NCBI GenBank assembly: GCA_002841885.1
Contig: PHBE01000008.1
Coordinates: forward strand, 84,685 to 148,684
Source of the DNA: Deltaproteobacteria bacterium HGW-Deltaproteobacteria-18
GTDB lineage: Bacteria; Desulfobacterota; Desulfovibrionia; Desulfovibrionales; Desulfomicrobiaceae
Direction of reading: 5' to 3'
DNA: 64,000 nucleotides
Of the stretch, positions 45,592-54,299 are shown one piece after another; positions within the stretch are counted from its first letter, which is position 1; each line of letters starts with the position of its first letter. A program made the translations under genes and the position numbers. The notes below the pieces were generated by a model that was given only the letters and a program-made list of their open reading frames with translations, was not told the DNA's origin and ran no database searches.

Positions 45592-45832
45592 TTCTTGCTC
45601 CGTATTAATAATTGTTCATGATGACATATGTTTGTAATAAATAGTAACTATTCCTGTTTGCGATTACTGTCAATAAAATTTAACTTGTCTAACTTAGTTT
45701 TCGCAACCACCTTGTGCCGCTGCACCATCAAAGCTGGAAAGGGAAACGCTCCAATCCGGAATCCCGGCTTTCCTTTGGTGTGGACTGCATTTTCAAGCTC
45801 CAGTCATTCTCAGGCTGGATAAGGACGTCATC

Positions 45833-46486
45833 ATGAAATACAAAGCTGTCGTTTTTGATATGGACGGAACCCTGCTCGACACTCTGGCGGATCTGGCGGA
45901 CGCCATGAACCGGGTGCTCGCGGATCAGGGTTTTACGACTCACCCCGTGGACGCCTACCGGAATTTCGTAGGCAGCGGGGCAAGCCGTCTCGTAGCCCGC
46001 GCACTGCCTGCAGACCGGCAGGATGAAAATCTGCGAACGCGGTGCCTGCAATCCTTTCTGCGTGAATACGAAGCCGGTTGGAGGAGCAAGACCTGTCTCT
46101 ATGAGGGGGTGCGCGAGCTGCTGGATGCGCTTGCGGCCAGAAAGGTTCCCATGGCCGTGCTGACCAACAAACCTCAGGCCTTCGCCGAGCTCTGCATGCG
46201 TGAGTTCCTTGCGCGCTGGGATTTCGCGCTGACCCTGGGACAGATGCCTGGTGTCGCGGTGAAACCCGATCCGGCCGGACCAAGACAGGTCATCAGCCAT
46301 CTGGGCGTGCGGCCGGAGGAGATCCTGTATCTTGGGGACACGGACGTGGACATGTTCACGGCCGTCAACGCCGGGATGCACCCGGTTGGCGTGCTCTGGG
46401 GATTCAGGCCCGAAAGGGAGCTGCTTGATGCCGGGGCGGCGGTTATCTTGCGCCATCCCATGGAACTGATGCCTCTGCTTGACTAG
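45833..46486 (+). CDS. Phosphoglycolate phosphatase-like HAD hydrolase
   Basis: A 217-residue HAD-superfamily phosphatase of the Gph type. Motif I is FDMDGTLLDT at about 8-17, motif II LTNKPQ near 109, motif III lysine at about 145, and motif IV LGDTDVDM near 166. A helical cap (about 18-85) is of the subclass I type. AAGGACG precedes the ATG. Gph detoxifies 2-phosphoglycolate formed in DNA repair, but related HADs act on many phosphates, so the symbol is withheld. Confidence 0.85.
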   Translation: MKYKAVVFDMDGTLLDTLADLADAMNRVLADQGFTTHPVDAYRNFVGSGASRLVARALPADRQDENLRTRCLQSFLREYEAGWRSKTCLYEGVRELLDALAARKVPMAVLTNKPQAFAELCMREFLARWDFALTLGQMPGVAVKPDPAGPRQVISHLGVRPEEILYLGDTDVDMFTAVNAGMHPVGVLWGFRPERELLDAGAAVILRHPMELMPLLD

Positions 46487-46890
46487 AATGGACCTACTCC
46501 GGGCAGGACCTGATTTTTTGCAGGGCGAAAAGGAGCCGTCACCAGCCCATGAAGCGCTGCCAGACGTCCGTCACCCTGCTTCTCCCCACCGCCCTGTAGG
46601 ACATGCCGATAAGTTCGCGGGGAAAATAAATTTGGGGGGCCGCAATGTCACATCCATCAAATTTCCATCCTTTGCGCCGAAAAGCAGTTTTAATCTCATC
46701 TCCCTCTTTATCTTGAGATAAATCTGGGTTAGAGTTTGAAAACGCCTTTTTTCAAGGTGTATGACAAGCGTCATGAATGCGATGCTGAGCTCTTTTCGAG
46801 GAGCCCTTGCGGGACGCAGCTATGAAGACTTTTGCCGGATGGCGTTGGTGTGACCGTGAACTGAACAACCTTAATGGTCCGGAGAAAACG
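46487..46890. other. Intergenic region before the second chemoreceptor
   Basis: A gap of 404 bases. No gene is convincing. A small palindrome TGAC-N4-GTCA lies at 46762-46773, about 120 bases before the receptor ATG, and a 6-bp ATCTCA / TGAGAT repeat near 46700 may form a hairpin. The receptor promoter should be here; no flagellar sigma-28 consensus was found with the right spacing. Confidence 0.4.
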
Positions 46891-48843
46891 ATGAAGAAGA
46901 TCCCGATTCGCATCAAATTGATCGGCGGTTTTATGGGTTTGCTGATCCTGGTCTGCGCCGGCCTTGGATTTATTGCCTATGACCAGGCCAAGCGTTCAGC
47001 CTTGAACCAGGTACAGGAGAATATCCAGCTCATGGCCCAAGACGGCGCGCGCTTGGTCAGGAGCCGTCTTGATTACTATCTGGTAGGCATCGAAGGGATC
47101 GCCAATCGAGACGTGATCCGATCCATGAACTGGGACCGGCAACTGATGATTCTGGAACGCGAAACCGAGCGCATGAAATATCTGGGCATGGGCGTCATCG
47201 ATGCCAACGGACAGGCCAGGTATCCCGACGGCAGCACGGCCGACCTGGGTGACCGGACATATTTCAAGGAAGCCATGGCTGGAAAATCCCTGTTCTCCAA
47301 TGTCATCATCAGTCGGGTCACCAATTCGCCGGTCCTGATTCTCGCCACTCCTATCCGGGGATTTGCCGGAGATATCAAGGGAGTCCTGATCGCACGCCTC
47401 GACGCCACCTTGCTGAGCGAGATCACGGACAACATCAAGTATGGAGCGTCAGGGTATTCATACATAGTCGATGACAAAGGAGTGCTCATCGCCCACGGAA
47501 ACCGTCAATTCGTGCTTGATCAGCGCAACTTCATCGAAGAGGGCAAGAAAGATCCCGCATTCGCCACATTGGGCGCGATGCTTCAACGCATGATCAAGGG
47601 TGAGTCCGGATTTGAGCAGTACCCGTTCATGGGCAAGGATCGCTTCTTCGGGTTCGCGCCCATCGAGGGCAATGGCTGGTCCATTGCCGTGGGGGCCATG
47701 CAGGATGACGTGTTCGCGGAAGTGTATGGCATGCGCTGGATGATCGGCATTGCCTCTGCGATCTTTTTTGGCGTCGGCATCGTCATCGCCCTGCTGATCA
47801 GCCGGGCCATCCTGCTCCCGGTCAAAAACTGCGTGGACCTGCTGCGGGACATCTCCGAGGGCGAAGGCGATCTGACCAAGCGACTCCCGGTGGAAAGCCA
47901 GGATGAGATCGGTCTTCTGGCACAATATTTCAACACGTTTGTCGAAAAGCTCCAGCGCATAATCGCCGAAATAAGCGGCAATGCCCAGACCGTGGCCTCT
48001 TCGGCCACGGAGCTTTCAGCGGTGAGCAAGCAGACGACGCAAAGCGTGCTCTCCCTCTCATCCAAGACCTCCACCGTGGCTACCGCGGCGGAAGAGATGA
48101 GCGCGAACATCACCTCCGTCGCGGCAGGCATGGAGCAGACCACGACCAACCTGTCATCGGTGGCGGCGGCCACGGAAGAGATGACCTCCACCATCGGGGA
48201 GATCGCAGGCAATACCGAACGCGCCCGTGGAACCACCGACAGCGCCGCCCATCAGGTCGACAATTTCGCGGGCATCCTGCGCGAACTTGGAGTTGCCGCG
48301 CAGGAAATCGGCAAGGTCACGGATACGATCTCCGCGATATCGTCACAGACCAACCTTCTGGCCCTCAATGCCACCATCGAGGCGGCCAGGGCCGGGGATG
48401 CGGGACGGGGATTCGCCGTTGTGGCCAACGAGATCAAGGATCTGGCTCTGAAGACCGCCGAGGCCACCAACGACATCAGGACCAAGATCAACGGAATCCA
48501 GAGCGCCACGGGCAGCGCGGTCACGGATATCGGCCAGATCGTCAAGGTCATAAGCGACGTGAACGAGATCGTCACAACCATCGCTGCGGCCATCGAAGAG
48601 CAGTCCGCCGTCACCCGGGAAGTGGCCACAAACATCAACCAGGCCACGACAGGCGTTCAGGACGCATCCTCACGATCCTCGGAGATGTCCGGAGTGTCCA
48701 GGGACATCGCCCAGGACATAACCGCGGTCGACTCGATCACCAGCGACATCCGTTCCGGCGGCGAACAGGTCCAGGCCAGCGCGGAAGAGCTCTCGAAACT
48801 CGCGGAGCAGCTCAAGGGACTGGTGGGGCAGTTCAGGATATAG
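46891..48843 (+). CDS. Methyl-accepting chemotaxis protein with dCache sensor
   Basis: A 650-residue chemoreceptor starting at 46891 (GGAGAAAACG before the ATG; an upstream in-frame start would add 28 residues). Helix 1 is about 9-30, then a double-Cache periplasmic domain (GVIDANGQARYPDG, DRTYFKEAMAGKSLFSN, GYSYIVDDKGVLIAHG), helix 2 near 285-305, HAMP with EGDLTKRL near 330, and the signalling hairpin tip [21 protein letters not shown] near 485. dCache domains often bind amino acids or other small ligands. A 12-bp hairpin follows the stop. Confidence 0.92.
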   Translation: MKKIPIRIKLIGGFMGLLILVCAGLGFIAYDQAKRSALNQVQENIQLMAQDGARLVRSRLDYYLVGIEGIANRDVIRSMNWDRQLMILERETERMKYLGMGVIDANGQARYPDGSTADLGDRTYFKEAMAGKSLFSNVIISRVTNSPVLILATPIRGFAGDIKGVLIARLDATLLSEITDNIKYGASGYSYIVDDKGVLIAHGNRQFVLDQRNFIEEGKKDPAFATLGAMLQRMIKGESGFEQYPFMGKDRFFGFAPIEGNGWSIAVGAMQDDVFAEVYGMRWMIGIASAIFFGVGIVIALLISRAILLPVKNCVDLLRDISEGEGDLTKRLPVESQDEIGLLAQYFNTFVEKLQRIIAEISGNAQTVASSATELSAVSKQTTQSVLSLSSKTSTVATAAEEMSANITSVAAGMEQTTTNLSSVAAATEEMTSTIGEIAGNTERARGTTDSAAHQVDNFAGILRELGVAAQEIGKVTDTISAISSQTNLLALNATIEAARAGDAGRGFAVVANEIKDLALKTAEATNDIRTKINGIQSATGSAVTDIGQIVKVISDVNEIVTTIAAAIEEQSAVTREVATNINQATTGVQDASSRSSEMSGVSRDIAQDITAVDSITSDIRSGGEQVQASAEELSKLAEQLKGLVGQFRI

Positions 48844-48852
48844 AACGCGAAG

Positions 48853-48880
48853 CAGGCCCGGGAATCGGTTCCCGGGCCTG
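48853..48880 (+). terminator. Hairpin terminator after chemoreceptor gene
   Basis: A 12-bp perfect stem CAGGCCCGGGAA / TTCCCGGGCCTG with a TCGG loop begins ten bases after the stop. The T-run comes some 15 bases later, so termination may not be purely intrinsic. Confidence 0.75.
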
Positions 48881-48907
48881 TCTGTTCAGAGTCTTTTTTA
48901 TTTCTCG

Positions 48908-49486
48908 CTAGATGGATATCCTGGCTCCAAGCAGCGCGGCGAACTTAGCGATCCAGTCCGGATGCGCGGGCCAGGCCGGAGCTGTGACGAGATTGCCGTC
49001 CACATGGGCCTTGTCCAGGGCGATGTCGGCGTACTTGCCGCCGGCACAGGTCACGTCCGGCCCGCAGGCGGGATAGGCCGCACAGCTCTTGCCTTTGAGA
49101 ACCCCGGCCGTGACGAGAACGAGCGGACCGTGGCAGATGGCCGCGATGGGTTTTCCTGCCGAGTCGAACTCGCGCACGATTTCAAGCACTCGCGGATTGA
49201 GGCGGATGTATTCCGGAGCGCGGCCGCCGGGAACGACCAGCCCGACATAATCGGCCGAGACCACCGCATCGAAATCCTTGTTCAGGGTGAAGTTGTGGCC
49301 CCGCTTTTCACTGTATGTCTGGTCCCCCTCGAAATCGTGGATGGACGTGCGCACAAACTCCCCGGCCTTCTTGTCAGGGCAGACCGCCTCGACATCGTAA
49401 CCGAGCATGGTCAGGGCCTGAAAAGGGACCATGACCTCGTAATCCTCGACGTAGTCACCAACCAGCATCAGTATTTTTTTGGACAT
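48908..49486 (-). CDS. DJ-1/PfpI family protein
   Basis: A 192-residue DJ-1/PfpI protein starting at 49486, where GGAGG lies six to ten bases upstream. The nucleophile is Cys118, in AICHGP, with His119 next to it and a Glu near 16 in DYEVMVPFQ. Such proteins act as proteases, chaperones or deglycases; the reaction is disputed across the family. Its stop converges with the chemoreceptor hairpin. It lies 56 bases after the DapB-like gene on the same strand and could be cotranscribed. Confidence 0.88.
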   Translation of the reverse strand: MSKKILMLVGDYVEDYEVMVPFQALTMLGYDVEAVCPDKKAGEFVRTSIHDFEGDQTYSEKRGHNFTLNKDFDAVVSADYVGLVVPGGRAPEYIRLNPRVLEIVREFDSAGKPIAAICHGPLVLVTAGVLKGKSCAAYPACGPDVTCAGGKYADIALDKAHVDGNLVTAPAWPAHPDWIAKFAALLGARISI

Positions 49487-49542
49487 GTTTGCGCCTCCTT
49501 CAGCGGCTGAGTTCAAATTCGCGTCTGATACGCATGAAATCG

Positions 49543-50226
49543 TTAATTGTTGTCGATCAGTAGATCAACAACATCATGATATCCAGGGCCCAGGTTGCTT
49601 TTGGACACAATCTCGACAACCTTGGCAAGACCCGAGGCATACGCCGATTTGCCAAGCACCATCGTTTCCAGCCGAATCGCTACTTCCGGGTTTTTGATCA
49701 CTATCTCATGGTACGCATGGCGATCCAAAAACGGGGAGGGGATTCCAAGAACCTCGCGCTGCACTTTGGGATCCCTCAGGGATTGAATCCGGTTCTCGGG
49801 CACGCCCAGGGATTTCGCAAGGTGTACGGCAGTGCCGGGCTTGGTGGTTTTCGATGCCTGGTGGGACTCGGTGATTTCGATGTCCTGGCCTTGAAAATAT
49901 CCGGCCGCCTGTTTGATCATGGCCATGAAGGAGAGCATCTGCATGTTCACGTTGGGGCAGATGACCACCGGGAACGCGACCGTGTCAGGAAGCCGGGAAT
50001 CTCCCGTGGACAGGTCGAGCAGGATGGAGTCGGTGGCGGAACAGAATTCGATGACATCGCTGAGTTCACGTCCGGAACCGGCATGCACGACCATGCATCG
50101 ATCGTCTTTGAACGTGTCCCGCCCGGACCAGGGGATCACGCGGGAAATTGCCGGACCGCCCAGGCCGTTCACGAGTTCGGTCGCAAGTTTTCCATGACCG
50201 ACGATGATGATTGCAAACTTTTCCAT
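49543..50226 (-). CDS. Dihydrodipicolinate reductase-like protein
   Basis: A 227-residue protein resembling DapB. The start at 50226 has AGGAAG upstream; the frame stays open further but without coding character. The N-terminal Rossmann loop reads [10 protein letters not shown] instead of the usual GxxGRMG. The DapB catalytic motif HHxxKxDAPSGTA appears as [14 protein letters not shown], keeping the first His and the Lys, so reduction of a cyclic imine is possible. It is the only lysine-pathway-like gene near, apart from the aspartate kinase 44 kb away. Whether it is the real DapB or a divergent relative is open. Confidence 0.6.
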   Translation of the reverse strand: MEKFAIIIVGHGKLATELVNGLGGPAISRVIPWSGRDTFKDDRCMVVHAGSGRELSDVIEFCSATDSILLDLSTGDSRLPDTVAFPVVICPNVNMQMLSFMAMIKQAAGYFQGQDIEITESHQASKTTKPGTAVHLAKSLGVPENRIQSLRDPKVQREVLGIPSPFLDRHAYHEIVIKNPEVAIRLETMVLGKSAYASGLAKVVEIVSKSNLGPGYHDVVDLLIDNN

Positions 50227-50531
50227 GTCTTCCTTTTCGAGTTTTTGCGACCAGAGGTTCTTGGCCCATGAATCCATGTTCCGTTTGCTACATGAAAGGC
50301 TGTGCTTACGGCAAGCGCTTATTTTTGCGTATCTATCTGTATCAATGAATGTTTTCAGCGACCAGCAAAACGCTCGACACGTTCGAACGCCCAAAAAAAG
50401 CCACCCGAATCCGGGTGGCTTTAGTGTCGATGGTTCAAGGGCCGAATTCATGGAGAGTCGTCGCCATGAACCGGAATTTACGCCTTGTCGCAGTGATGGA
50501 TTGTCGACAAGGACACCCTTTGGCGTCGGCA
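50227..50531. other. Intergenic region between DapB-like and kinase genes
   Basis: A 305-base gap. Besides the terminator at 50393-50422 for the kinase gene it contains the promoter region of the DapB-like gene. No other gene or RNA is visible. Confidence 0.4.
50393..50422 (-). terminator. Intrinsic terminator of the hybrid kinase gene
   Basis: A stem of 11 pairs, AAAGCCACCCG / CGGGTGGCTTT, with loop AATC gives seven T on the minus strand. It lies about 110 bases after the kinase stop. Confidence 0.9.
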
Positions 50532-53500
50532 TCAGCCCCGCATGACCTCGCCCGTGACGCGGAGCATCTCGCGGATGTCCATGGGCTTGGCCACGTAGCC
50601 GTTCATTCCGACGCCGAGGAAACGCTCCCTGTCGCCGGCCATGGCGCAAGCCGTCAAAGCGATGACCGGAATGTCCCTGACCGTCTCTCCGGCCTCGCCC
50701 CTGCGGATGCGCATGGTGGCCTCGATGCCGTCCATGTCCTGCATCTGCACATCCATGACCACAAGATCGAAGGGCCTGCTTCGCAAGGTCTCCAGAGCTT
50801 CCAGACCACTGCGAACGTGGACCACTTCGGCTCCCTGACGGCTCAGCAGGGATCGCTGGGCCACTGCGCTGACCTGATCGTCCTCCACCAGCAGAATGCG
50901 TCTTCCTTTGATGTTGGCCGTTTCTCGCTCATCGGTTCCACCGGGGTGGCGACGAGCCGGATCCATCGCAAACGAAAGGGAAAAAACGAAGGTTGTGCCC
51001 TTATCCGCTTCGCTGATCACGGACATGCAGCCCCCCATGAGTTCCACCAGACGTTTGCAAATGGAGAGGCCGAGTCCGACACCTTTGTGGGAGCGGATAT
51101 ATCCACTGCTGACCTGGATGAACGGGTCGAAGAGTTGCTTCAGATCGTGGTCGGGGATCCCGATGCCAGTGTCCGTAATCTCAAAATAGATCCGGACCGT
51201 TTCGGGGGCAACGGCAGGCAGTCTCCAAGCATGCACGGATATGTGGCCCGAAGAGGTGAATTTGCAGGCGTTGTCCACAAAATTGTTGAGGATCTGTTGC
51301 AAACGGTACGCATCGCCGATGACTCGGACGGGCAAGGCCGGGTCCAGGGTGAAGTTCAGATGCACATTGTTGTCTTTGATAAAAGGCGCAAACAGTTCGT
51401 GAACCTGCCTGAAGACGCCCTCAAGGCTCGTCGGTGCGGCCTGAATGGTGAGCTTGCCAGCCTCGATGCGCGAAAAATCCATTATGTCGGAGAGCAGGCG
51501 AACCAGGCGGTCGCAGGATCTCACGGCCATGTCCACGAACGAATCCTGATCCGAGTTCAGATCCGTAGTCTGAAGAAGCTGGAGCATGCCCATGACCCCG
51601 TTGATCGGCGTGCGGATTTCGTGACTCATGCTGGCCAGGAAGCTGGACTTGACCCTGCTGGCCTCCTCGGCCATTTCCTTGGCCTTTTTCAGGGCTTCTT
51701 CAGATTGCCAGCGATCGGTGATGTCCTCCGCCGAACAGACAACGGATTCCACGGTTCCGTCAGGACGGAGCTTGGGTGATTTGAAGATGGAGACAAGTCT
51801 TTTCTCACCGGAAAAATGCGGCAGCCACTCCTCGGTACGGATCGGACGCCCTGAAGAAAAGACCTGTTCATTACCTTTTCGACAGATGTCGGCCACATCG
51901 ACAGGAAAGATTTCGTAGATATTCCTGTAGGCAAGCTCCTCGATGTTCCGGCCTCCGAAGGCCGCATGAGCCCCGTTCACTGCGCCGTAGGTCTGCGCGT
52001 CGGTCAGATACCAGACCTGCGTCTGGATGTTTTCGAGCAGTATTCGCCGCTCCTCGGCGGCTTTTTTCAACAGTCCTTGTGCCTGCATGCGCGCGGAGAT
52101 GTCCATGGCGATGCGGATGCGGGCCGGACGTCCGTCAAGCCACGACACTGGCCTGTCGAAATACAGATTCCATTTTCCGGTGAGAGGGTCGAGGGCCTCC
52201 CAGGAAATCGTTTTGTCTCCGGAATCGGGTCTGACCGTGCGCAAGCCTTCCGCGTCGTCGGGCAAATGCTGGAAGCTGGGAAGGCCCGTATCGCATCTTC
52301 CCGAACTTTCACGCATGGACGCGTTCATGAAGAGAACCTCGTCAGTCTCGAAATCCAAAACACAGATATCGGCCGGGATGCTGTCGAGGATGGCGCGCAG
52401 AGCGACATTTCCCGCCTCCAGCTCCTTTTCCATGCCCTTCTGGATGGTGACGTCCCTGGCCGATCCGACGGTTCCGATCATGGCCCCGTTCTCGTCGAAA
52501 AGAGGGGCCTTGCGTACGTCGAGAAACAGGAACTTCCCGGAGATGTTGCCGTATTCATCGAACTGTTGCGCTGATGCCGAATCGATGGTGATCTGGTCCG
52601 TATCGCGACAGATCTCACCAAAGCTGTGCCAGTTCGGATTATCCGGATGCCTGGCACGTTCCCTCTGGGCAAAAAACAGGTCCGTCTTGCCGATGGGCTC
52701 GCTTGTATCGGTGGCTCTGAGCAATGTCTCGCAAACAGTCTTGTTGGCAAAAATATACTTTTTTTCCAGATCCTTGGCCCAGATCATGTCCGGCACGTTG
52801 TCACAGATGAGGCGTAGCATCGTGTCAAGCTGTCTGCTCTTGCGTTCCAAGGCCTTGCGGGTCTCGATCTCCATCTTCTGCTGCGTGATGTCCGTGGCCA
52901 CGCCATGCATGATCAGCCCCTCACCCTCATCCGTCATGACCGCCTTGTCGTGAAGCCACATCACTTTTCCGGCCTCGTCCAGTGCGCGATACTCGACATC
53001 CAGAAAGCCTGAACGCGAGGCCTGATCCATCGCGGCCTGGTATATGTCAGCATCTTCAGGATGGATTCGATCGGTCCAGAAACCTTTCGTAGTGTCCGTT
53101 TCCTCAGGATTGTAACCAAAGACCTCACGGGCCTGGGGCGAGCAATAGTGAGTCGTGGAGCCTTCGAAGTTTCGGGAATAGACGATGACCGGGATGGTCT
53201 GGACCAGTCGGCTCAGATTGTTGTGCGCCTGTTGCATTGCACGTTCCGCATCCTGACGCAGTTCGAGTTCCCGATTGGCGTTGGATACGGCACTGGTCAG
53301 AGCCGCGGTTCTGTCACGGATGGTTTCGTTGAGTTCCTGCTGTGTGTACTGGAAGATTCGACGGGTCTCTATCCACTCAGTCATATCCCAGAATACAATG
53401 CATGCCGTCTGTGCTGTCCCGTTGCCTTCGCTCAGAATTTCCGCCACGGCCTGGACCCTGCGTTGCACGCCATCTTTGCGGGTTACCGCGATGATCAATG

Positions 53501-53963
53501 ATTCAGGGATGTTGCCATTGAGGACCTGCGCGAAAAAGGTCCGGAATGATTCTGCCCCGTCGGCGGTGAGGTGTTTGGAGAATTGGGTCAGAGACGGAAC
53601 CCGCACGGACGCATGTCCAAGCATTCTGCACAGGGATTTGGACCAGACATTCTTACCCCCGGGTCCGGAGATCATCCACAGTCCGCACGCAGAAAATGGC
53701 CGGACGCTTCCGTCGCCTTCTGAAGGTGAAGAGGCGTCGTCCATGATGGGGTCATGGCTGTTGCCGAGGAAAAAGCTTGAGACATGCATGTTCAGGGCAG
53801 AGGCGGCATTGGATAAAAAATCAAGCGACGGATTGCATTGCCCACGTTCGATCTGGCCCAGATGCTGCTTCGTAACGCCGATGACTTCGGAAAGGCTTTC
53901 CTGAGTCATGTTGCGCAACTGGCGATAAAGTCTCAACTTTCCGCCGATGCCGTTACGATCCAT
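50532..53963 (-). CDS. Hybrid sensor histidine kinase with N-terminal Cro/XRE HTH
   Basis: A 1143-residue cytoplasmic protein. Residues about 8-62 form a Cro/XRE helix-turn-helix (LRNMTQESLSEVIGVTKQHL, then IERGQCNPSL). About five PAS-like domains follow (about 90-205, 258-375, 385-515, 520-640, 645-770), with a coiled coil near 215-255. The kinase core has the H-box SHEIRTPINGVMG, the G-boxes DTGIGIP and KGVGLGLSI, and a C-terminal receiver with the phosphoacceptor in LVVMDVQMQDMDG. No membrane helix. AGGAGG precedes the ATG. A DNA-binding domain at the front of a hybrid kinase is unusual: the sensor could sit on DNA itself. It is divergent from the BTAD regulator. Confidence 0.9.
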   Translation of the reverse strand: MDRNGIGGKLRLYRQLRNMTQESLSEVIGVTKQHLGQIERGQCNPSLDFLSNAASALNMHVSSFFLGNSHDPIMDDASSPSEGDGSVRPFSACGLWMISGPGGKNVWSKSLCRMLGHASVRVPSLTQFSKHLTADGAESFRTFFAQVLNGNIPESLIIAVTRKDGVQRRVQAVAEILSEGNGTAQTACIVFWDMTEWIETRRIFQYTQQELNETIRDRTAALTSAVSNANRELELRQDAERAMQQAHNNLSRLVQTIPVIVYSRNFEGSTTHYCSPQAREVFGYNPEETDTTKGFWTDRIHPEDADIYQAAMDQASRSGFLDVEYRALDEAGKVMWLHDKAVMTDEGEGLIMHGVATDITQQKMEIETRKALERKSRQLDTMLRLICDNVPDMIWAKDLEKKYIFANKTVCETLLRATDTSEPIGKTDLFFAQRERARHPDNPNWHSFGEICRDTDQITIDSASAQQFDEYGNISGKFLFLDVRKAPLFDENGAMIGTVGSARDVTIQKGMEKELEAGNVALRAILDSIPADICVLDFETDEVLFMNASMRESSGRCDTGLPSFQHLPDDAEGLRTVRPDSGDKTISWEALDPLTGKWNLYFDRPVSWLDGRPARIRIAMDISARMQAQGLLKKAAEERRILLENIQTQVWYLTDAQTYGAVNGAHAAFGGRNIEELAYRNIYEIFPVDVADICRKGNEQVFSSGRPIRTEEWLPHFSGEKRLVSIFKSPKLRPDGTVESVVCSAEDITDRWQSEEALKKAKEMAEEASRVKSSFLASMSHEIRTPINGVMGMLQLLQTTDLNSDQDSFVDMAVRSCDRLVRLLSDIMDFSRIEAGKLTIQAAPTSLEGVFRQVHELFAPFIKDNNVHLNFTLDPALPVRVIGDAYRLQQILNNFVDNACKFTSSGHISVHAWRLPAVAPETVRIYFEITDTGIGIPDHDLKQLFDPFIQVSSGYIRSHKGVGLGLSICKRLVELMGGCMSVISEADKGTTFVFSLSFAMDPARRHPGGTDERETANIKGRRILLVEDDQVSAVAQRSLLSRQGAEVVHVRSGLEALETLRSRPFDLVVMDVQMQDMDGIEATMRIRRGEAGETVRDIPVIALTACAMAGDRERFLGVGMNGYVAKPMDIREMLRVTGEVMRG

Positions 53964-54299
53964 GCCTACCTCCTGAAATTCAAAACATGCGATAAAATCT
54001 TCAAAAATGCATCCAAGCCTCTCTGGCGCAGAGCATGTGCGAGAAATCCAAGCCTCACATGTGCTAAGTTAGCCCATGGACGACAGAATTTAAACAATGC
54101 TCAATCTTGTTTTCGCTGCAAGATCAGTAACGGAGCAAATTTTTTTCTTAAAATGATCCATCCTATGATTAAAAGAAAAAGATTGTCATACAAAATTTTT
54201 TTCGCATCGTTCATGAACGCAATGTCATACAATAGCGTTCATTCTCGTCTGCTCTTGACATTGGGGTCACCATTGAAGAATCGTTCCTGGGTGGGATCA
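53964..54299. promoter_or_regulatory. Divergent control region with inverted and direct repeats
   Basis: This 336-base AT-rich gap separates the hybrid kinase from the BTAD regulator. ATGAACGC (54213-54220) and GCGTTCAT (54235-54242) form an 8-bp inverted repeat with a 14-base spacer. The decamer TGTCATACAA occurs twice in the same direction, 54184-54193 and 54223-54232, 39 bases apart, the second inside the inverted repeat. A TTGACA lies at about 54256. These are candidate sites for the regulator, the HTH-kinase or both. Confidence 0.6.

Noticed and set aside
53838..54299. N-terminal extension of the BTAD regulator
   Set aside because: The frame is open but overlaps the start of the divergent kinase, is AT-rich and has no ribosome site before 54300.
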